From Narthecium ossifragum (lineage: Eukaryota; Streptophyta; Magnoliopsida; Dioscoreales; Nartheciaceae), in assembly GCA_963920575.1 (NCBI GenBank), contig OY986973.1, positions 9,892,607-9,956,606 on the forward strand: 64,000 nucleotides of DNA, read 5' to 3'. A program made the translations under genes and the position numbers. Positions 19,605-32,035 of this stretch are shown piece by piece (within the stretch, counting starts at the first letter, position 1; every line of letters starts with the position of its first letter). The notes beneath the pieces were generated by a model. It worked only from the letters and a program-made list of their open reading frames with translations, was not told the DNA's origin and did not search any database.

Positions 19605-22191
19605 TGACGAGGAAATCTTGCAGTTGGTCTGCAATGGTCAAACTAGTCAAAATTTGAAAATTAAGGACGTGATAAGGTTCAACTCCTTGAAACACTCAAT
19701 TCGAACAGAGGTGTCAAACTAATTGGAAAATGTGTGGTCAAACTTAACTAATTAACTAATTAAATGGATAATAGTGAAGAAAACTAAAGGTAACTGACAT
19801 TAATCTTAGAATAAGCCTACTATATTATACCAAGATACTGCGATTAACTAACTCACCTAATTAAACCAGGAAAACAAAGAAAAGTACTTTAAACTAATTA
19901 AATCTAGATTATCCTTATGCTAATCCTACAATCGGAAGGAACAAAAACTATTTAAATTAAACTAGTTTAACTTAATCTAAAGATTAATCTAAACTAATTA
20001 AACCTAGAATAAATCTAGATTAACCCTACAGTAATACTAAGTTAATCTACTAGAGAAGAAATAAACTAAGATTATTAACCTATATTAACTAGACTAATCT
20101 AAGAAAGCAGTAAAGAAGAATAGTAAAAGAACTGAACTATCATCATCAATGGAAATAACTTACAAGCACAAAAGGAACGCATGAATCCATGCTTGAAAGC
20201 TGGTTACAAGAGTGTCAGAGAGATTACAGTAGTAAAAGGAATGCTATATATATCTAATGAACTAATAGCTGCTCCCGCATTGAGTGGTTATGGCGCAAAT
20301 GCAGGAGATCGTGCTGTAACTACGCCACAACTACTCCTTCCATGTTCAGTTATGGGTTGGTGATCACATGTGGCCGATGATCTTTCATTGCACACGTCAT
20401 GATTACGTTGGATTACTTATCGTTCCTTGTTCACGTCATAATTGCACGTCCTTGATGAGTCACTAAATATTCATAATTAACCCCTTAATTTACCTTTGTA
20501 AGCCCGAGAGTGCTTGTATTTGATAGTTTGTTAGTTGATTTCAGATTTAATGAAGATTCAAGTTAGAAAATACAAAAAAAGGTTAATATGCTGAAAATAC
20601 GTTGCTTCGTCGCCTGTTAGGAAATAAATTGCCAGAAAGTTTTTATATGTCCAAATATTCTGAAACTTTATAGCGTGATAGAAGACTTCAATAGATACAA
20701 GTTTCATGTTGGACGTTCAGGTGATTTCTGATGGATAGATACCAGTTTTGAAGAATATAAAGATATATAGATGATGGAAAACTGGTCCGTCGACGTTCAG
20801 GAGAATATTCTCCGAATATTCCAGATAAGTTTGAATATTATTAAATCTTCAGGATATGAGAGAGGACTTCCTAATATACATCTTTCATGCTGGGCACGTT
20901 TTCAAATTCTAGCTTGATTGTATCCAGTTGCGATCGGAGTAAGACTGCCAGGATTAATTCAGGGAATCCGAGTTGTAGTAGAAGTCCAACTTAACTAAAA
21001 CCCTAATTTCGGGAGTTAACCTATAAAAAGGGTTTTGCTGGCCGAAAAATAAGAGGCTCCATAGAGAGAAAAGATAGAATTAGGGTTTTGAAGATTTCAT
21101 GGAGAAGACAGAGCCATGGCGTGGATCACAATCATTCTTAATTGAATAAATGGCATTCATCCCAAAGATGAGTGGGTAACTTCTGTACTCAGGGATCTCA
21201 TGAAGCTTTAGTCTAGCTTCTTGGTATTTTCTAGTTTGATACTTGTATTCTTTTGCAAGACTTGATCTTATAGATAATATTTTATTATTAATAGAGTTGA
21301 AATAACAAAGTTCCTTGACGTATATTTTGGCCTACCTGATTTTGGTGATTGATAGTAGAGATCTATAAGATAATTTTAATGTGGTTTGTGAATAACTGAT
21401 GAGATATTTTATATCTAGTGATGATAGGTTGTGCTAAGGTTACCCCGAAGACAATTTATGCTAATCGAAGATAAAATATGTCTTTGGAAAACACTTACCT
21501 TCTTTTAGGATTTCTGTAAGTTTAAAAAGCTATGAATATATAATGTTTAGATAAGAAAATAAGAGGATAACTAGAGAATATAGGAAGTGAAACTAAAGTG
21601 GATTGAGTAATCCCTAGGTTTTTTTCTCATTAATATATTTCCATCTTTTTACATCGCTTTCTTAGTTTTAATTAATAAGTTTCTAAAACCCAAATCAATC
21701 CTTTTTCACTTTAGAATTAGAGTTTTGACACTTAATTTCACCTTCGTTATTCAAATCAAGGTTTTCCCTATGGTTCGACCCCATATTTTATCACTATTTT
21801 ACCCCATAGTTTAGTATTTTGAATAAGCATTTATAAATTTTATATTTGATTGAGTTTACATCTGATTTAACGACACATTTGTAAGTGATCAGTGCTTCAT
21901 AATCCTAACTGGCACATGTTTTAATTGTTTCTGGCCAATAGTTTTGACTGGCTTGCCTCATCATGATCTTTGGTCGATCATCTTCCTTTACCTGCTTCAC
22001 ACTTATCTTTGGCTGATGATTTGGCTTCATGGCCTATGAACGATGCTCCGTCCCTGCACATCAACATATGATCGCCCATTTGGGCGATGGTTTGCATTTG
22101 GTCGATGAAGCCATGTACTCATCGGTCATCGGTCATTGCTACTTTGCTTATGTGTCTATCATTAATTGCTTAGCCATTATTTTAGCTAACA
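19605..22191 (-). repeat. 3' LTR of the Tat element, split by a solo LTR
   Basis: 19605-20452 and 21892-22191 together match 46998-48128 along their length, with many substitutions and small indels. A 1439-bp solo LTR separates the two parts. The LTR is AT-rich with many TTAATCTA/TAGATTAA words. Confidence 0.9.
20453..21891 (+). mobile_element. Solo LTR of another family in the Tat 3' LTR
   Basis: TGATGAGTCACTAAA...GTAAGTGATCA, 1439 bp, flanked by GTCCT (20448-20452) and GTGCT (21892-21896). The uninterrupted Tat LTR at 47830 has GTGCT, so this is the duplicated target with one mutation. A plus-strand TATA box (CTATAAAAAGG) lies at 21021. Its end contains CCCTATGGTTCGACCC, a phrase common near the 3' end of plant gypsy LTRs. 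No internal element sequence remains. Confidence 0.8.
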
Positions 22192-22205
22192 TTTTTTCCC
22201 CCATG
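22192..22205 (-). promoter_or_regulatory. Polypurine tract of the Tat element
   Basis: The minus strand reads ATGGGGGAAAAAA directly before the 3' LTR, the expected plus-strand primer site. This fixes the element as minus-strand. Confidence 0.8.
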
Positions 22206-23700
22206 CGGTAATCTAAAAATACCATTAATGACGAGGTGACCGCATCAAACGGGATTTGACCGCTTTGCTTATTTATTCAAACCTAGTCATATCACACATC
22301 TGGGAAGTTGTATCACTGCGCCGTTTCCTCTCTCTATCCAAATCTTTTTGGATCTTGCATTTAATGTGACAACAAAAAGTCCTTTATCCTTTATTTAAAC
22401 GCCTACTTCGGCTGAGAAAGAACTTTCCCTGCCTACCATCTTCTTCCGATCTTTTAGGGTTTTATTTCCTTTCACTTACCACTGCGGCGACGCTTTGTTT
22501 TCTTCTTCTTAACTCCGGTGCCTACTACCTATTCATCATCATGGCTCACCAGATCAAAGCCGATGATGAGGTACAGAAAGAGGTAAATGCAGCCGTTGGG
22601 GAGTTCAATGAAAGTATGCAGGCGGAAGAGATACGGAGCGCCTATCTGGGCCGGGAAGGTGACCCTAACTCCAAGTTATTTATATTAGGTCCTTCTGTCG
22701 TTTCTGAAAGCATTCCTTCTCTTGGCCCTAAGGCTATACTTTTTTTGCATTCATTCCCCCTTTCGGACGATTTGCCTCTTTCTCAAAACCTTAATTTGTC
22801 CTCTCTTTCTTCAAATAATCCCATCACTTCTTGGCCTTTAACTGATGATAAATTTATTGAATGGCATAATAGGATGATCAACCATTCTGAGTCTAAGATT
22901 AGTTTTTTTGATGCTGGCATCTTAGACGTCCTGAACTTAAACACTAGAATCCCTCACCAAGAACTTAACTTACTTATCTCATCGCTCCTTTTTTGGTCGA
23001 CAAAGTACAACAATTTTGTTTTCCCTTTTGGTACACTCACTATTACCCTGCTAGACATATCTCTCTTAACATGTCTCTCTCCTCTTGGCTCTCTTATATC
23101 GGTCAATATGGAACTACCTGGCCATGAAATGGTTTTTGAGGTCGATAAGAATTATGGTCTCTTTATTAATACTTATGCCAAGCTAGCAGAGACCGATGGC
23201 CCTCCAAATTCCCGTGAACGATTAGCGTTCATTTACTATTGGCTTTGTAAATTCGTCCTTTGCCTCCCTGCCAAGAAACCTGTCAAGGGCTACATTCAAC
23301 TTACTCAAGAACTCGCCGTTTGAAAACAAGTTCTTTCCTTTTCTTCTTTCATTTTGCCGGCCATTTACAGAGGCATGTATCTCGCCCTTGATCAATTGAA
23401 AGAGGGTTGTAACCTAACAGGTTTTGGCCCTCTTTGGCTTGTCCAACTAGGGCTCATAGCCTACTTTCCTGAGCTTCATATGCCGCCTTCATCATCATCG
23501 GCCAGAACTCAAGGCCATTTGTATCTTTCTTCATCGTTCATTCCCAAGTCTTTCCGACAAGTTTTTAATCATTGTTATACCCTGTCTACTTATTCTTCTT
23601 ATCACCCTTTCAATCATGATTCTCATCCATCGTCCATCAGTCCCTTACTTGATCTTTCCTCAAACCTGGACTCCGAGGAAAAGATATTGGCCTGGGCCCG

Positions 23701-24205
23701 TGTAACACCCCAGCCCTCCACTGGGCCCGACCCCGGCCGGCGGGCTCCCGATCCGACCAGGATCCGCCCAGCGGCGCCGCACCCTGACACAATATTGTCC
23801 GTTTTTGGCTCACCGCAGAAATCTGGGAAAACTTCCCAGTAGGTCACCCATCGTGTGACTACTCCAGGTCGACCATGCTTAACCATGGAGTTTTCTGGCG
23901 GATCATTGCCAACACAGCTTTAAAACGCGTTGTGTCTTTTAAGAGCTTATTATATACTTATATCGAATCCCAGACCATACCCAGGCATTGTGAGATTGCT
24001 TACCCGGCTACCTGACTCATCCCCGCCCTCCAGGCGAATGTATCTTGTCCCACGGTAGACCCAGCGGGCCTCACAATCCACCCCCCTTGGAGGCCCAGCA
24101 TCCTCGCTGGCACAATTTTCGGCTGGGAACTAGCTCTGATACCAAACTATAACACCCCTCCAGGCGCAGGTATCTTGTCCCACGGTAGACCCAGCGAGCC
24201 TCACA
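23701..24205 (-). mobile_element. TRIM-like mini LTR element inside PMD exon 1
   Basis: The left LTR is 23701-24075 (TGTAACACCCC...CCTCACA). The right LTR is a shortened copy, 24148-24205. The ~70-bp interior reads, on the minus strand, a primer-binding site TTTGGTATCAGAGC and a purine run AAGGGGGGTGGA. Target-site copies are GCCCG (23696-23700) and ACCCG (24206-24210). Without it the PMD reading frame runs straight on. It has no coding capacity. Confidence 0.8.
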
Positions 24206-24669
24206 ACCCGCTTTCTTATCGGCCGTGATCTTCACTTTGACATGGCTTGAGGCAATGCTAACAATAAATGTGGAGTAGAGGTGTATGCTCCCAATTTTGC
24301 TGCTCGTCAATTTGGCCTTAAGCAAGCCTGGCCAGTGCCACCATATTTCAGTTTCAACCTCATCGCCCAAGGGCGATGCATTTTCCCCAACATCGATCAG
24401 GTACTTCACGTGGAGAAAAGAGAATTGCTCCTTTTTAAGAGGTTTAGGTTTAGATCTTTTGAACCAACAAGCGATATTGAGACTACTATAGTCGATAGTT
24501 GGGACTCAATGGTCAAAGAGCGCCTTTTCTTCCTTGATAAAGATCTTGTTTTTGAGAACTTCACCCCTCCGAAGGAGAAGAAAGGACAAAAAAAAGAAGT
24601 TCCTGACCGTCAGCCGGAAAAAGAGAAAAAGAAAAGGTAAACTTTGAACTTTCTCTCTAATCATATGGC

Positions 24670-26385
24670 TGATGAGTGCATGAAAGTGCACTCTGAACAG
24701 TCTTATAACCATCTCAATTGCTAGATTATTATCCTTAATCAACATCTTTATTACTATTTTTACATCTATATGTTGCTTCACATGGTTGTTTGGAAAATGC
24801 AGAAAATTGGGGTTAAAAGAAGCTGAAAAGAGTATATGGATCAACTTCAAATATTAATCTGTACCTGCTCATGAAGAACCAGATGATGTGCCATATATGG
24901 TTGGAAAGCTCTTGAAGTCTAGATTCTGGAGAATTTTACGGTTCGTGATTCCGAGTTTCCTAGAGGAAGTTTCGGCAATTTTAGTACCGATGGCGCAGTT
25001 TGAATGGCAGAACAGAAAATAAGCTGGAAGTCTGATCGATCCGCCGATCAATCGGACTACGCAGAAACGTGACAGAAACTATATTTTTCAGCCATAAGGG
25101 ATCCGATCGATTCCTCCATCCCTCCTACGGGGTCTGATCGATCCGACACCCTTAGTCCGATCGATCGGACTCGGGAATAGCCAAAAACAGCGGATTTTTA
25201 CGCAACCGATCGATCCAACACTCATAGTCCGATCGATCGGAGTTGGGAATTAAAGGTTGACAGAACGTATGCTTTCTAGAGGAACACAGTTCGATCGATC
25301 CATCCATCGATCGGACACGGGCGAAGTCAGAAGTTGAAGTTTTAATGCGAGGGATCGATCCGACACCCTGGGAGGGATCGATCCGACGCTTCCAGTGAAG
25401 AAAACCTACGGTTCAGATCTAATCCGTGGATGGAGAGATTTGGGGCTATAAATTGGATATTTAGGGTTAATCAAAGGGGGACTTCTTGGACGTTTTTGGA
25501 GGCTCTTTTCTGGACGTTTTCCAATGGAAAAAGATGAAGGAATCTCCATCCATGGCCGAGTAATCCGCGTGCATGGCGGACGGATGATATAGTTTTAATC
25601 TTCATTGTTAAACTCTTTTCTATGTATTGGATCTTTAAAGATTATTTTCAGATTATAAATTTCTTTGTGGATGATTAATATTATGAATCCAGTCATGCTT
25701 CTTTCATGATCTCATAATCCCATAGTTATCTCTCTTGATTCTCCTACCGAGTCTTGCGAGACATTTGCTATGCATTGCCCGTAGTGACAGCTGGTATTGT
25801 ATATTCTTAGGGATCTGGTAAGACAAGGTTGGGGCTCTATCCCGTGAAATCTTTACTATGCATTGCCGATTGTGAGAGTTGGTATTGTGTATTCTTAGAG
25901 ATCCGGTTAGATAGAGTTAGGGCTTTGTCCCGATGAACTTTTGCTACGCATTGCCTGTAGTGACAGCCGGTATCGTGTATTCTTAGGTTTTGTTGGATGA
26001 AGTTAGAACTATAAAAAGGAAGAACCAATCATAGGAATAGACATTTGTATTTTATCAGATTCATAATTCTATATCTTCCGGTTAAGGTGATTGGGATGTG
26101 AATCCCTTCACTGAGTATTATATGAACCATTGAGAAGAGAAGAACCTAAATCCGAGTGAAGTGATTCCTGAAGCCTAGCCTCATTCAAATCTTGATTTTT
26201 TTCGTTAACTTTATCTTACTATTACATCTTCGATCTATTTTCTTAACTTTTATTGCTCTTGATTGTTTTCAATTCATTGTTATTTGTATTTCTGGATCTT
26301 TCCTGCTTGTCTCTCTGTGGGATTCGATCTCTCTTATGCTGTACTGCACCGCGACCGCTGTGCGTGACACATTTGAGCGACATCA
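24670..26385 (+). repeat. 5' LTR of the Athila element
   Basis: 1716 bp, TGATGAG...GACATCA. U3 contains a GATCGATC dyad array (25034-25383), then CCAGTGAAGAAAA and a TATA box (GGCTATAAATTGG, 25444-25456). A 35-40 bp segment present in the 3' LTR near 33173-33210 is missing here. Repeated GTGACAGC(T/C)GGTAT phrases occur in 25780-26000. Confidence 0.93.
25034..25383. repeat. GATCGATC dyad array, Athila 5' LTR
   Basis: Octamer pairs start at 25136/25159, 25208/25231 and 25353/25376, each 23 bp start to start. Looser ones are at 25034, 25105 and 25293. Spacers contain CGACACCC or CAACACTC and flanks continue as CGGAC, so the sequence differs from the Tekay dyads while the layout is the same. 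The array ends about 65 bp before the TATA box. Confidence 0.9.
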
Positions 26386-26771
26386 AAAATTGGCGCCATT
26401 GCCGAGGAGACGGTTCAGAAAAGCGCCAGAATCAGATTACAGTGATTGTAGACACCGAAAGCGGTAACTTCGTTCATTTTCTTTAGTCTTAATTTCTTCA
26501 TTTTGGTTTTGATTTTTTCTTCTCTATTAGGATTGTTTTCTTTTTATTCGGTTTTAGTTAGTAAGCTTAGTTTCAATTATCGTTTTTGCTTATTTTCTTT
26601 AGTTGGTTTGCATCTTTTGGATTGTGTGTTTGTTGGTGTATGCCTCGGTATAGAGACGAACTAGGCAGATTTGCTGGACGTCCCGAGGGTGATTCTGAAA
26701 CTTCTGATAGTGAGACATATACTGCTGATCTCTTTGACGCATAGTCACAAACTTCACATCATACTTTCATT
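26386..26771 (+). promoter_or_regulatory. Athila primer-binding site and untranslated leader
   Basis: AATTGGCGCCATTGCCGAGG directly follows the LTR and matches a tRNA-Asp primer site. The remaining ~360 bp up to the gag ATG at 26772 is T-rich and non-coding. Confidence 0.85.
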
Positions 26772-28826
26772 ATGGCTGAGCATGAGGAAGAACAAGCTCC
26801 TAGGAGTTTGCAAGAATATTTGCACCCTACTCGCACTGCTACACCTTCATGCATCATGTTTCTACCTAATGCAGCACATGTTGACTTTAAACATGGTATG
26901 ATTCAATTGCTTCCTACCTTTCATGGGTTGGAAAATGAATATCCATATGTGCATATTAGGGAGTTTGAGGAAGTAGTAGCAACCTTCCATAGCCAACCAG
27001 GTGCACTAGATATGATCCGACTTAAGTTTTTTCCCTTCTCACTGAAGGATAGAGCGAAGAGTTGGTTATATTCCTTGAGGCCACGATCTATAGGATCTTG
27101 GGCTGAAATGACACAGATATTTTTCAACAAGTATTTCCCACAGCACAAAACCAACGCACTTAAGAGATAGATTTCGATCTTCACACAGAAGGATAGTGAA
27201 ACTTTGTATCAGGCGTGGGAACGATTTAAAGACATGTTGAATTTATGTCTGCATCATGGATATGAAAGTTGGCGTCTTGTTAGTTATTTCTATGATGGTT
27301 TAACTGTTAGAGAACGCCAATTTGTTGAGATGATGTGTAATGGTGAATTTTTGCAAAAAGATCATGACGTAGCTATTGAGTATTTGACAGAGCTTGCTGA
27401 GAAAGCTCATACATGGACTGGGCCGAGCGCAACAGATAATATCAGCAGAGCCAGACCACCATCGCAACAACAAGGTGGAGGAGTATATCAGCTACGTGAG
27501 GAAGACACACTTAAGGCTAAAGTGGAGAGTCTAACAAGGGAGCTGGAGCTATTAAAGACCAAAGATATGATGGCTGCCCGAACCTCTCCATACAATGAAC
27601 CTACAAGGCCGGCTGGGCCGTGTGCGATCTGTCAAGGCGTGGACCACCAGATTGATGATTGCCCCACCTATGCTGAGATGAGAGGTGTGTACGATGAGCA
27701 TTGCAACGCTGTAGGCGGATTCAGGAGGCCGTACACTCCCTATTCAGAGACGTATAATCCAGGATGGCGAGAGCATCCGAACTTCAGCTGGAAGTCAAAC
27801 GCTCCACAGAGCAACGAGCATCATCAACCGCCACCTAATAAGCCTTTTTCTAACCCTCATTATAATATATCTGGTTTTCCTAGGCCTACATTTAATGACA
27901 ATTTACAGGAACTGAAATCTATGATTGTGCAGGAATCTAAGGAAAGGAAGGAGGATATTCAAGAGATTAAGAGCCAGATCACGAAGCTGATCAACTCTTT
28001 GAGCGTGCATGAACGAGGGAAGTTCCCAGCTCAACCTCAACAAAAGCAGGTATCTAGTGCTGAGCAAAATAATGTGAAGGAGATGAATGCCGTAACTACA
28101 AGAAGCGGGAAAACAACAAAAAGCCCTTCACAAGAGCCCACTGAACCTCCTATTGTTGTTGAAGAAGAGGACCGGATTGATGAGAACCATGTAGAGACCG
28201 ATCATTCAGATGGCCCTACACCAGGTGACTTTCAGGTACGTGTCCCTTTCCCTCAGGCATTGAAATCCACTAAATTTACTATGGAGCCCAACAGCGAGAT
28301 TTTGGAGCATCTTCGGCAGGTTAAGGTAAACCTTCCTCTTTTGCATGTTATTAAGCAAATTCCTACATATGCTAAAGTGATTAAAGATTTATGCACTATG
28401 AAAAGACGACATCATGTAAAGAAAACTGCATTTTTTACAGAGCAGGTTAGTGCACTCCTTCAGCATAGGATTCCTCCTAAATATAAGGATCCTGGCTGTC
28501 CTACTGTGTCTTGTTTCATTGGAGAGCATGAAGTAGGACAAGCTTTATTAGATCTTGGTGCAAGTGTCAATTTAATGCCATATTCTGTTTACTTGCAACT
28601 TGGTTTAGGACAGATTAAGTCAACATATGTGGTTTTGCAATTGGCAGATAGATCCACGAAGACTCCAAGAGGAGTAGTAGAGGATGTGCTTGTTCAAATA
28701 GATAAATTTTATTATCCTGTTGATTTCTTAGTCTTGGATACTCAGGCTATAGTAACTGCTGATTCTAGGATTCCCATTATTTTAGGTAGACCGTTTCTTG
28801 CTACTGCTAATGCTATAATTAATTGA
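26772..28826 (+). pseudogene. Athila gag-protease with one internal TAG
   Basis: ATG at 26772. The first part (132 codons) has the Athila gag core (FHGLENEYPYVHIREFEEV, FPFSLKDRAKSWL). A TAG at 27168 interrupts where Gln is expected before ISIFTQKDSETLYQAWERFK, and the same frame continues to 28826. Later features are a CX2C zinc-finger-like segment (CAICQGVDHQIDDCP), a coiled coil, and the protease with ALLDLGASVNLMP and IILGRPFLATANA. The usual D-S/T-G is replaced by D-L-G. A TGA at 28824 ends this part, and the frame goes on at 28827. Confidence 0.9.
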
Positions 28827-29474
28827 AGGAATGGCTTAATGAAGTTAACTTTTGGGAATATGACTTTAGAAATTAATGTTTTTAATGTTGCTAAGCAGCC
28901 TGATGAGGATGATGAATGCCAGCAGACTTACCAGATTGATTTGCTCACTGAAGAGGAGTTTGCTACCATTGAAATTAATTCTCTTGAATTAGATTTGGAT
29001 GAAAATGTTGATGTTGATGCTATGAGTAAAAATTTGGAACATTGTTCCTTTGCAGGTCCATGGAATCCAAAGTTTGAAGAATTGTCAGAAAGAGGACAAC
29101 CACCCACACCATCATCCATAGAGCCGCCCAAGCTGGACTTGAAGCCACTTCCTCAAGGATTGAAGCATGCCTATCTTGGTCCAGGTGATACATACCCAGT
29201 TATTATTTCTTCAGCATTAACTGCAGAGCAAGGTGAGCAATTACTTAGCGTTTTAAATGAGCATAAATCAGCTATTGGATGGAGCATAGCAGATCTGAAA
29301 GGTATTAGTCCCTTGATATGTTCCCATATGATTAATCTTGAACAAGGGGCTGTACCTCGTAGGGATCCTCAGCGTAGGTTGAACCCTACAAAGAAAGAGG
29401 TAGTAAAAACTGAAGTGTTGAAATTATTGGATGCAGGGATCATTTTTACCCTATTGCTGATAGTAAATGGGTGA
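28827..29474 (+). pseudogene. Athila protease-RT linker ending in a frameshift
   Basis: Same frame as the preceding gag-protease, 211 codons. It contains NGLMKLTFGNMTLEINVF, then an acidic linker and the start of RT ([44 protein letters not shown]). A run of five T at 29443-29447 shifts the frame, and it ends at a TGA at 29472 while RT continues in another frame. Confidence 0.88.
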
Positions 29475-32035
29475 GTCCTACACAGGTTGTGCCTAAAAAA
29501 TCTGGTGTCACCATTGTTGAAAATGAAAGTGGAGACTTTGTCCCCACTAAATTGGTGACAGGATGGCGTATGTGTATAGATTATAGAAAATTGAATGCTG
29601 CCACCCGTAAGGATCATTTTCCATTGCCTTTTCTAGACCAGATTTTAGAAAGAGTAGCTGGACATCCTTTTTATTATTTTCTTGATGGTTATTCTGGATA
29701 TTATGAGATTGAGATTACTTTAGAGGACCAGGAAAAAACTACTTTTACTTGTCCTTTTGGTACTTATGCTTTCCGTAGAATGCCATTTGGATTATGTAAT
29801 GCTCCTGCTACTTTTCAGCGTTGTATGATGAGTATGTTTGCTGATATGATCGAGGAATGTATGGAAGTATATATGGATGACTTGACTGTATTTGGTAATA
29901 CTTTTGATACATGCTTGCAAAACTTAAAGAGAGTCTTGATCAGGTGTGAAGAGAAGCACCTTGTGCTTAATTGGGAAAAGTGTCACTTCATGGTGCCCTC
30001 AGGCATTGTATTTGGCCATATTGTCTCTTCCAAAGGCATTGAGGTAGATCGATCAAAAATCGATCTCATCTCAAAGCTTCCTGTGCCAAAGACCGTTAAA
30101 GATGTTAGATCCTTTCTAGGGCATGCTGGTTTTTACAGGAGATTCATTCAAAATTTTTCTGCCATTGCTCGTCCTTTATGTAATCTTTTGATAAAGGATA
30201 CCCCTTTTGAGTGGACTATTGATTGTCAGAAGGCTTTTCAAGCCTTGATTGATAAATTGACTTCCGCACCTATTGTGCAACCACCCGATTGGAGCCTTCC
30301 TTTTGAATTGATGTGTGATGCAAGTGATTTTGCTGTAGGAGCTGTCTTAGGACAGGGAAAAGATGGTAAACATCATGTTATTCATTATGCTAGCCGAACC
30401 TTGAAAAATGCGCAGATGAATTATTCTACCACTGAGAAAGAACTATTGGCTATAGTCTTTGCATTAAACAAGTTTCATGCTTATTTGATTGGTTCCCCTA
30501 TCACTATTTTCACTGATCATGCCGCGCTTAAGTACCTTCTCACCAAGAAGGATGCTAAGGCGCGCCTAATTCGTTGGATATTAATCTTACAGGAATTCGA
30601 TATCTCCATCAAAGATAAAAAGGGCGTGGAGAACGTTGTCGCTAATCACCTATCAAGGTTGATGGTGAAAGTAGCAGAAAATGAGCCACCAATTATGGAT
30701 GACTTCCCTGATGAGCAACTCTTTTCAGTTGCACGGCTGCCCTGGTATGCGCACATTGTTAATTACTTAGCGACAGGTGAGATCCCTTCCTTTTGGAGTG
30801 CGCAGGATAAGCGTAGGTTCTTTGTTGAGGTAAAGAAATTTTATTGGGATGATCCTTGTCTGTTTAAGTATTGTCCTGACCAGATTATGCGCCGTTGTGT
30901 CCCTGAGTATGAAATCGAAAGCATCATTACATTCTGTCACTCTCATGCATGTGGAGGCCATTTTTCGATGAAAAAGACTGCTGCTAAAATTCTTCAATGT
31001 GGTTTTTACTGGCCTACTATGTTTTGTGATGTTAATATTTTCTGCAAATCCTGTGATAGATGCCTAAAATTTGGACCTTTATCTAGGAGACATATGATGC
31101 CTTTGAACCCCATTCAAGCTGTAGAGATTTTTGATTGTTGGGGTATAGATTTTATGGGACCTTTTCCTTCTTCTTTTGGCTATTTATATATATTGTTGGC
31201 TGTGGAATATGTTTCTAAGTGGGTGGAGGCTATTGCATGTAGGAATAATGATCATTCCACTGTCATCAAGTTTCTAAAAGAGCATATTTTATCCCGATTT
31301 GGTACTCCTAGAGTTATCATTAGTGACCAGGGATCATACTTTTGTAATCGCTCCTTTGAGGCTTTGATGCGCAGCTATGGAGTCACACATAAGATTTCCA
31401 CTGCTTATCATCCACAGACGAATGGCCAAGCTGAACTAGCCAACAGGGAGATCAAGCAAATCTTAGAGAAGACAGTGAGCCCCAACCGAAAGGACTGGTC
31501 CTTGAGGCTGTCAGATGCGTTGTGGGCCTATCGCACTGCCTACAAGACTACCCTGGGAATGTCGCCATTTTACTTAGTTTATGAAAAACCCTGTCATCTT
31601 CCAGTTGAGTTAGAACATAAGGCATATTGGGCTATTAAGTTACTAAATTTTACTTTGGATGGTGCAGGTCAGGATCGGAAACTCCAGCTCTCTGAGCTAG
31701 AGGAATTCAGAAATGATGCTTATGAGAGTTCCAGGATCTTCAAGGCAAAGACAAACGCCTACCATGACAAGAAGATCCTGCGGAAGACGTTTAAAGTCAG
31801 ACAGCAAGCTTATCTGTATGACGCACGACTACACTTACATCCTGGGAAGCTGAGATCACGCTGGACATGCCCCTTCACCGTTAGTAGAATATTTGAGAAT
31901 GGGGCTGTGGAAGTTGAAGACCCAAAGGATGGGAGGCTGTTTACGGTTAATGGACAACGCTTGAAACAGATTCCAAAGAAAGCGGACCCTGAGGAGCACA
32001 CCGTTTCTCTCGTAGACCCTGTCTACGAGGGATGA
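29471..32035 (+). CDS. Athila pol: RT, RNase H, integrase
   Basis: 854 open codons. RT has [33 protein letters not shown] block ([20 protein letters not shown]) and polymerase motif YMDD. RNase H has [14 protein letters not shown] and [11 protein letters not shown]. Integrase has an HHCC finger ([18 protein letters not shown]), the core residues in [18 protein letters not shown] and [12 protein letters not shown], and a C-terminal domain with [11 protein letters not shown]. No stop occurs in this part, which makes it the best-preserved pol in the window. Translation would depend on gag upstream, which is broken. Confidence 0.93.
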   Translation: MSPTQVVPKKSGVTIVENESGDFVPTKLVTGWRMCIDYRKLNAATRKDHFPLPFLDQILERVAGHPFYYFLDGYSGYYEIEITLEDQEKTTFTCPFGTYAFRRMPFGLCNAPATFQRCMMSMFADMIEECMEVYMDDLTVFGNTFDTCLQNLKRVLIRCEEKHLVLNWEKCHFMVPSGIVFGHIVSSKGIEVDRSKIDLISKLPVPKTVKDVRSFLGHAGFYRRFIQNFSAIARPLCNLLIKDTPFEWTIDCQKAFQALIDKLTSAPIVQPPDWSLPFELMCDASDFAVGAVLGQGKDGKHHVIHYASRTLKNAQMNYSTTEKELLAIVFALNKFHAYLIGSPITIFTDHAALKYLLTKKDAKARLIRWILILQEFDISIKDKKGVENVVANHLSRLMVKVAENEPPIMDDFPDEQLFSVARLPWYAHIVNYLATGEIPSFWSAQDKRRFFVEVKKFYWDDPCLFKYCPDQIMRRCVPEYEIESIITFCHSHACGGHFSMKKTAAKILQCGFYWPTMFCDVNIFCKSCDRCLKFGPLSRRHMMPLNPIQAVEIFDCWGIDFMGPFPSSFGYLYILLAVEYVSKWVEAIACRNNDHSTVIKFLKEHILSRFGTPRVIISDQGSYFCNRSFEALMRSYGVTHKISTAYHPQTNGQAELANREIKQILEKTVSPNRKDWSLRLSDALWAYRTAYKTTLGMSPFYLVYEKPCHLPVELEHKAYWAIKLLNFTLDGAGQDRKLQLSELEEFRNDAYESSRIFKAKTNAYHDKKILRKTFKVRQQAYLYDARLHLHPGKLRSRWTCPFTVSRIFENGAVEVEDPKDGRLFTVNGQRLKQIPKKADPEEHTVSLVDPVYEG

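Noticed and set aside
30050..30068. GATCGATC-like words within the Athila RT as further dyads
   Set aside because: They are single coding-sequence occurrences ([10 protein letters not shown]) without the 22-23 bp pairing.
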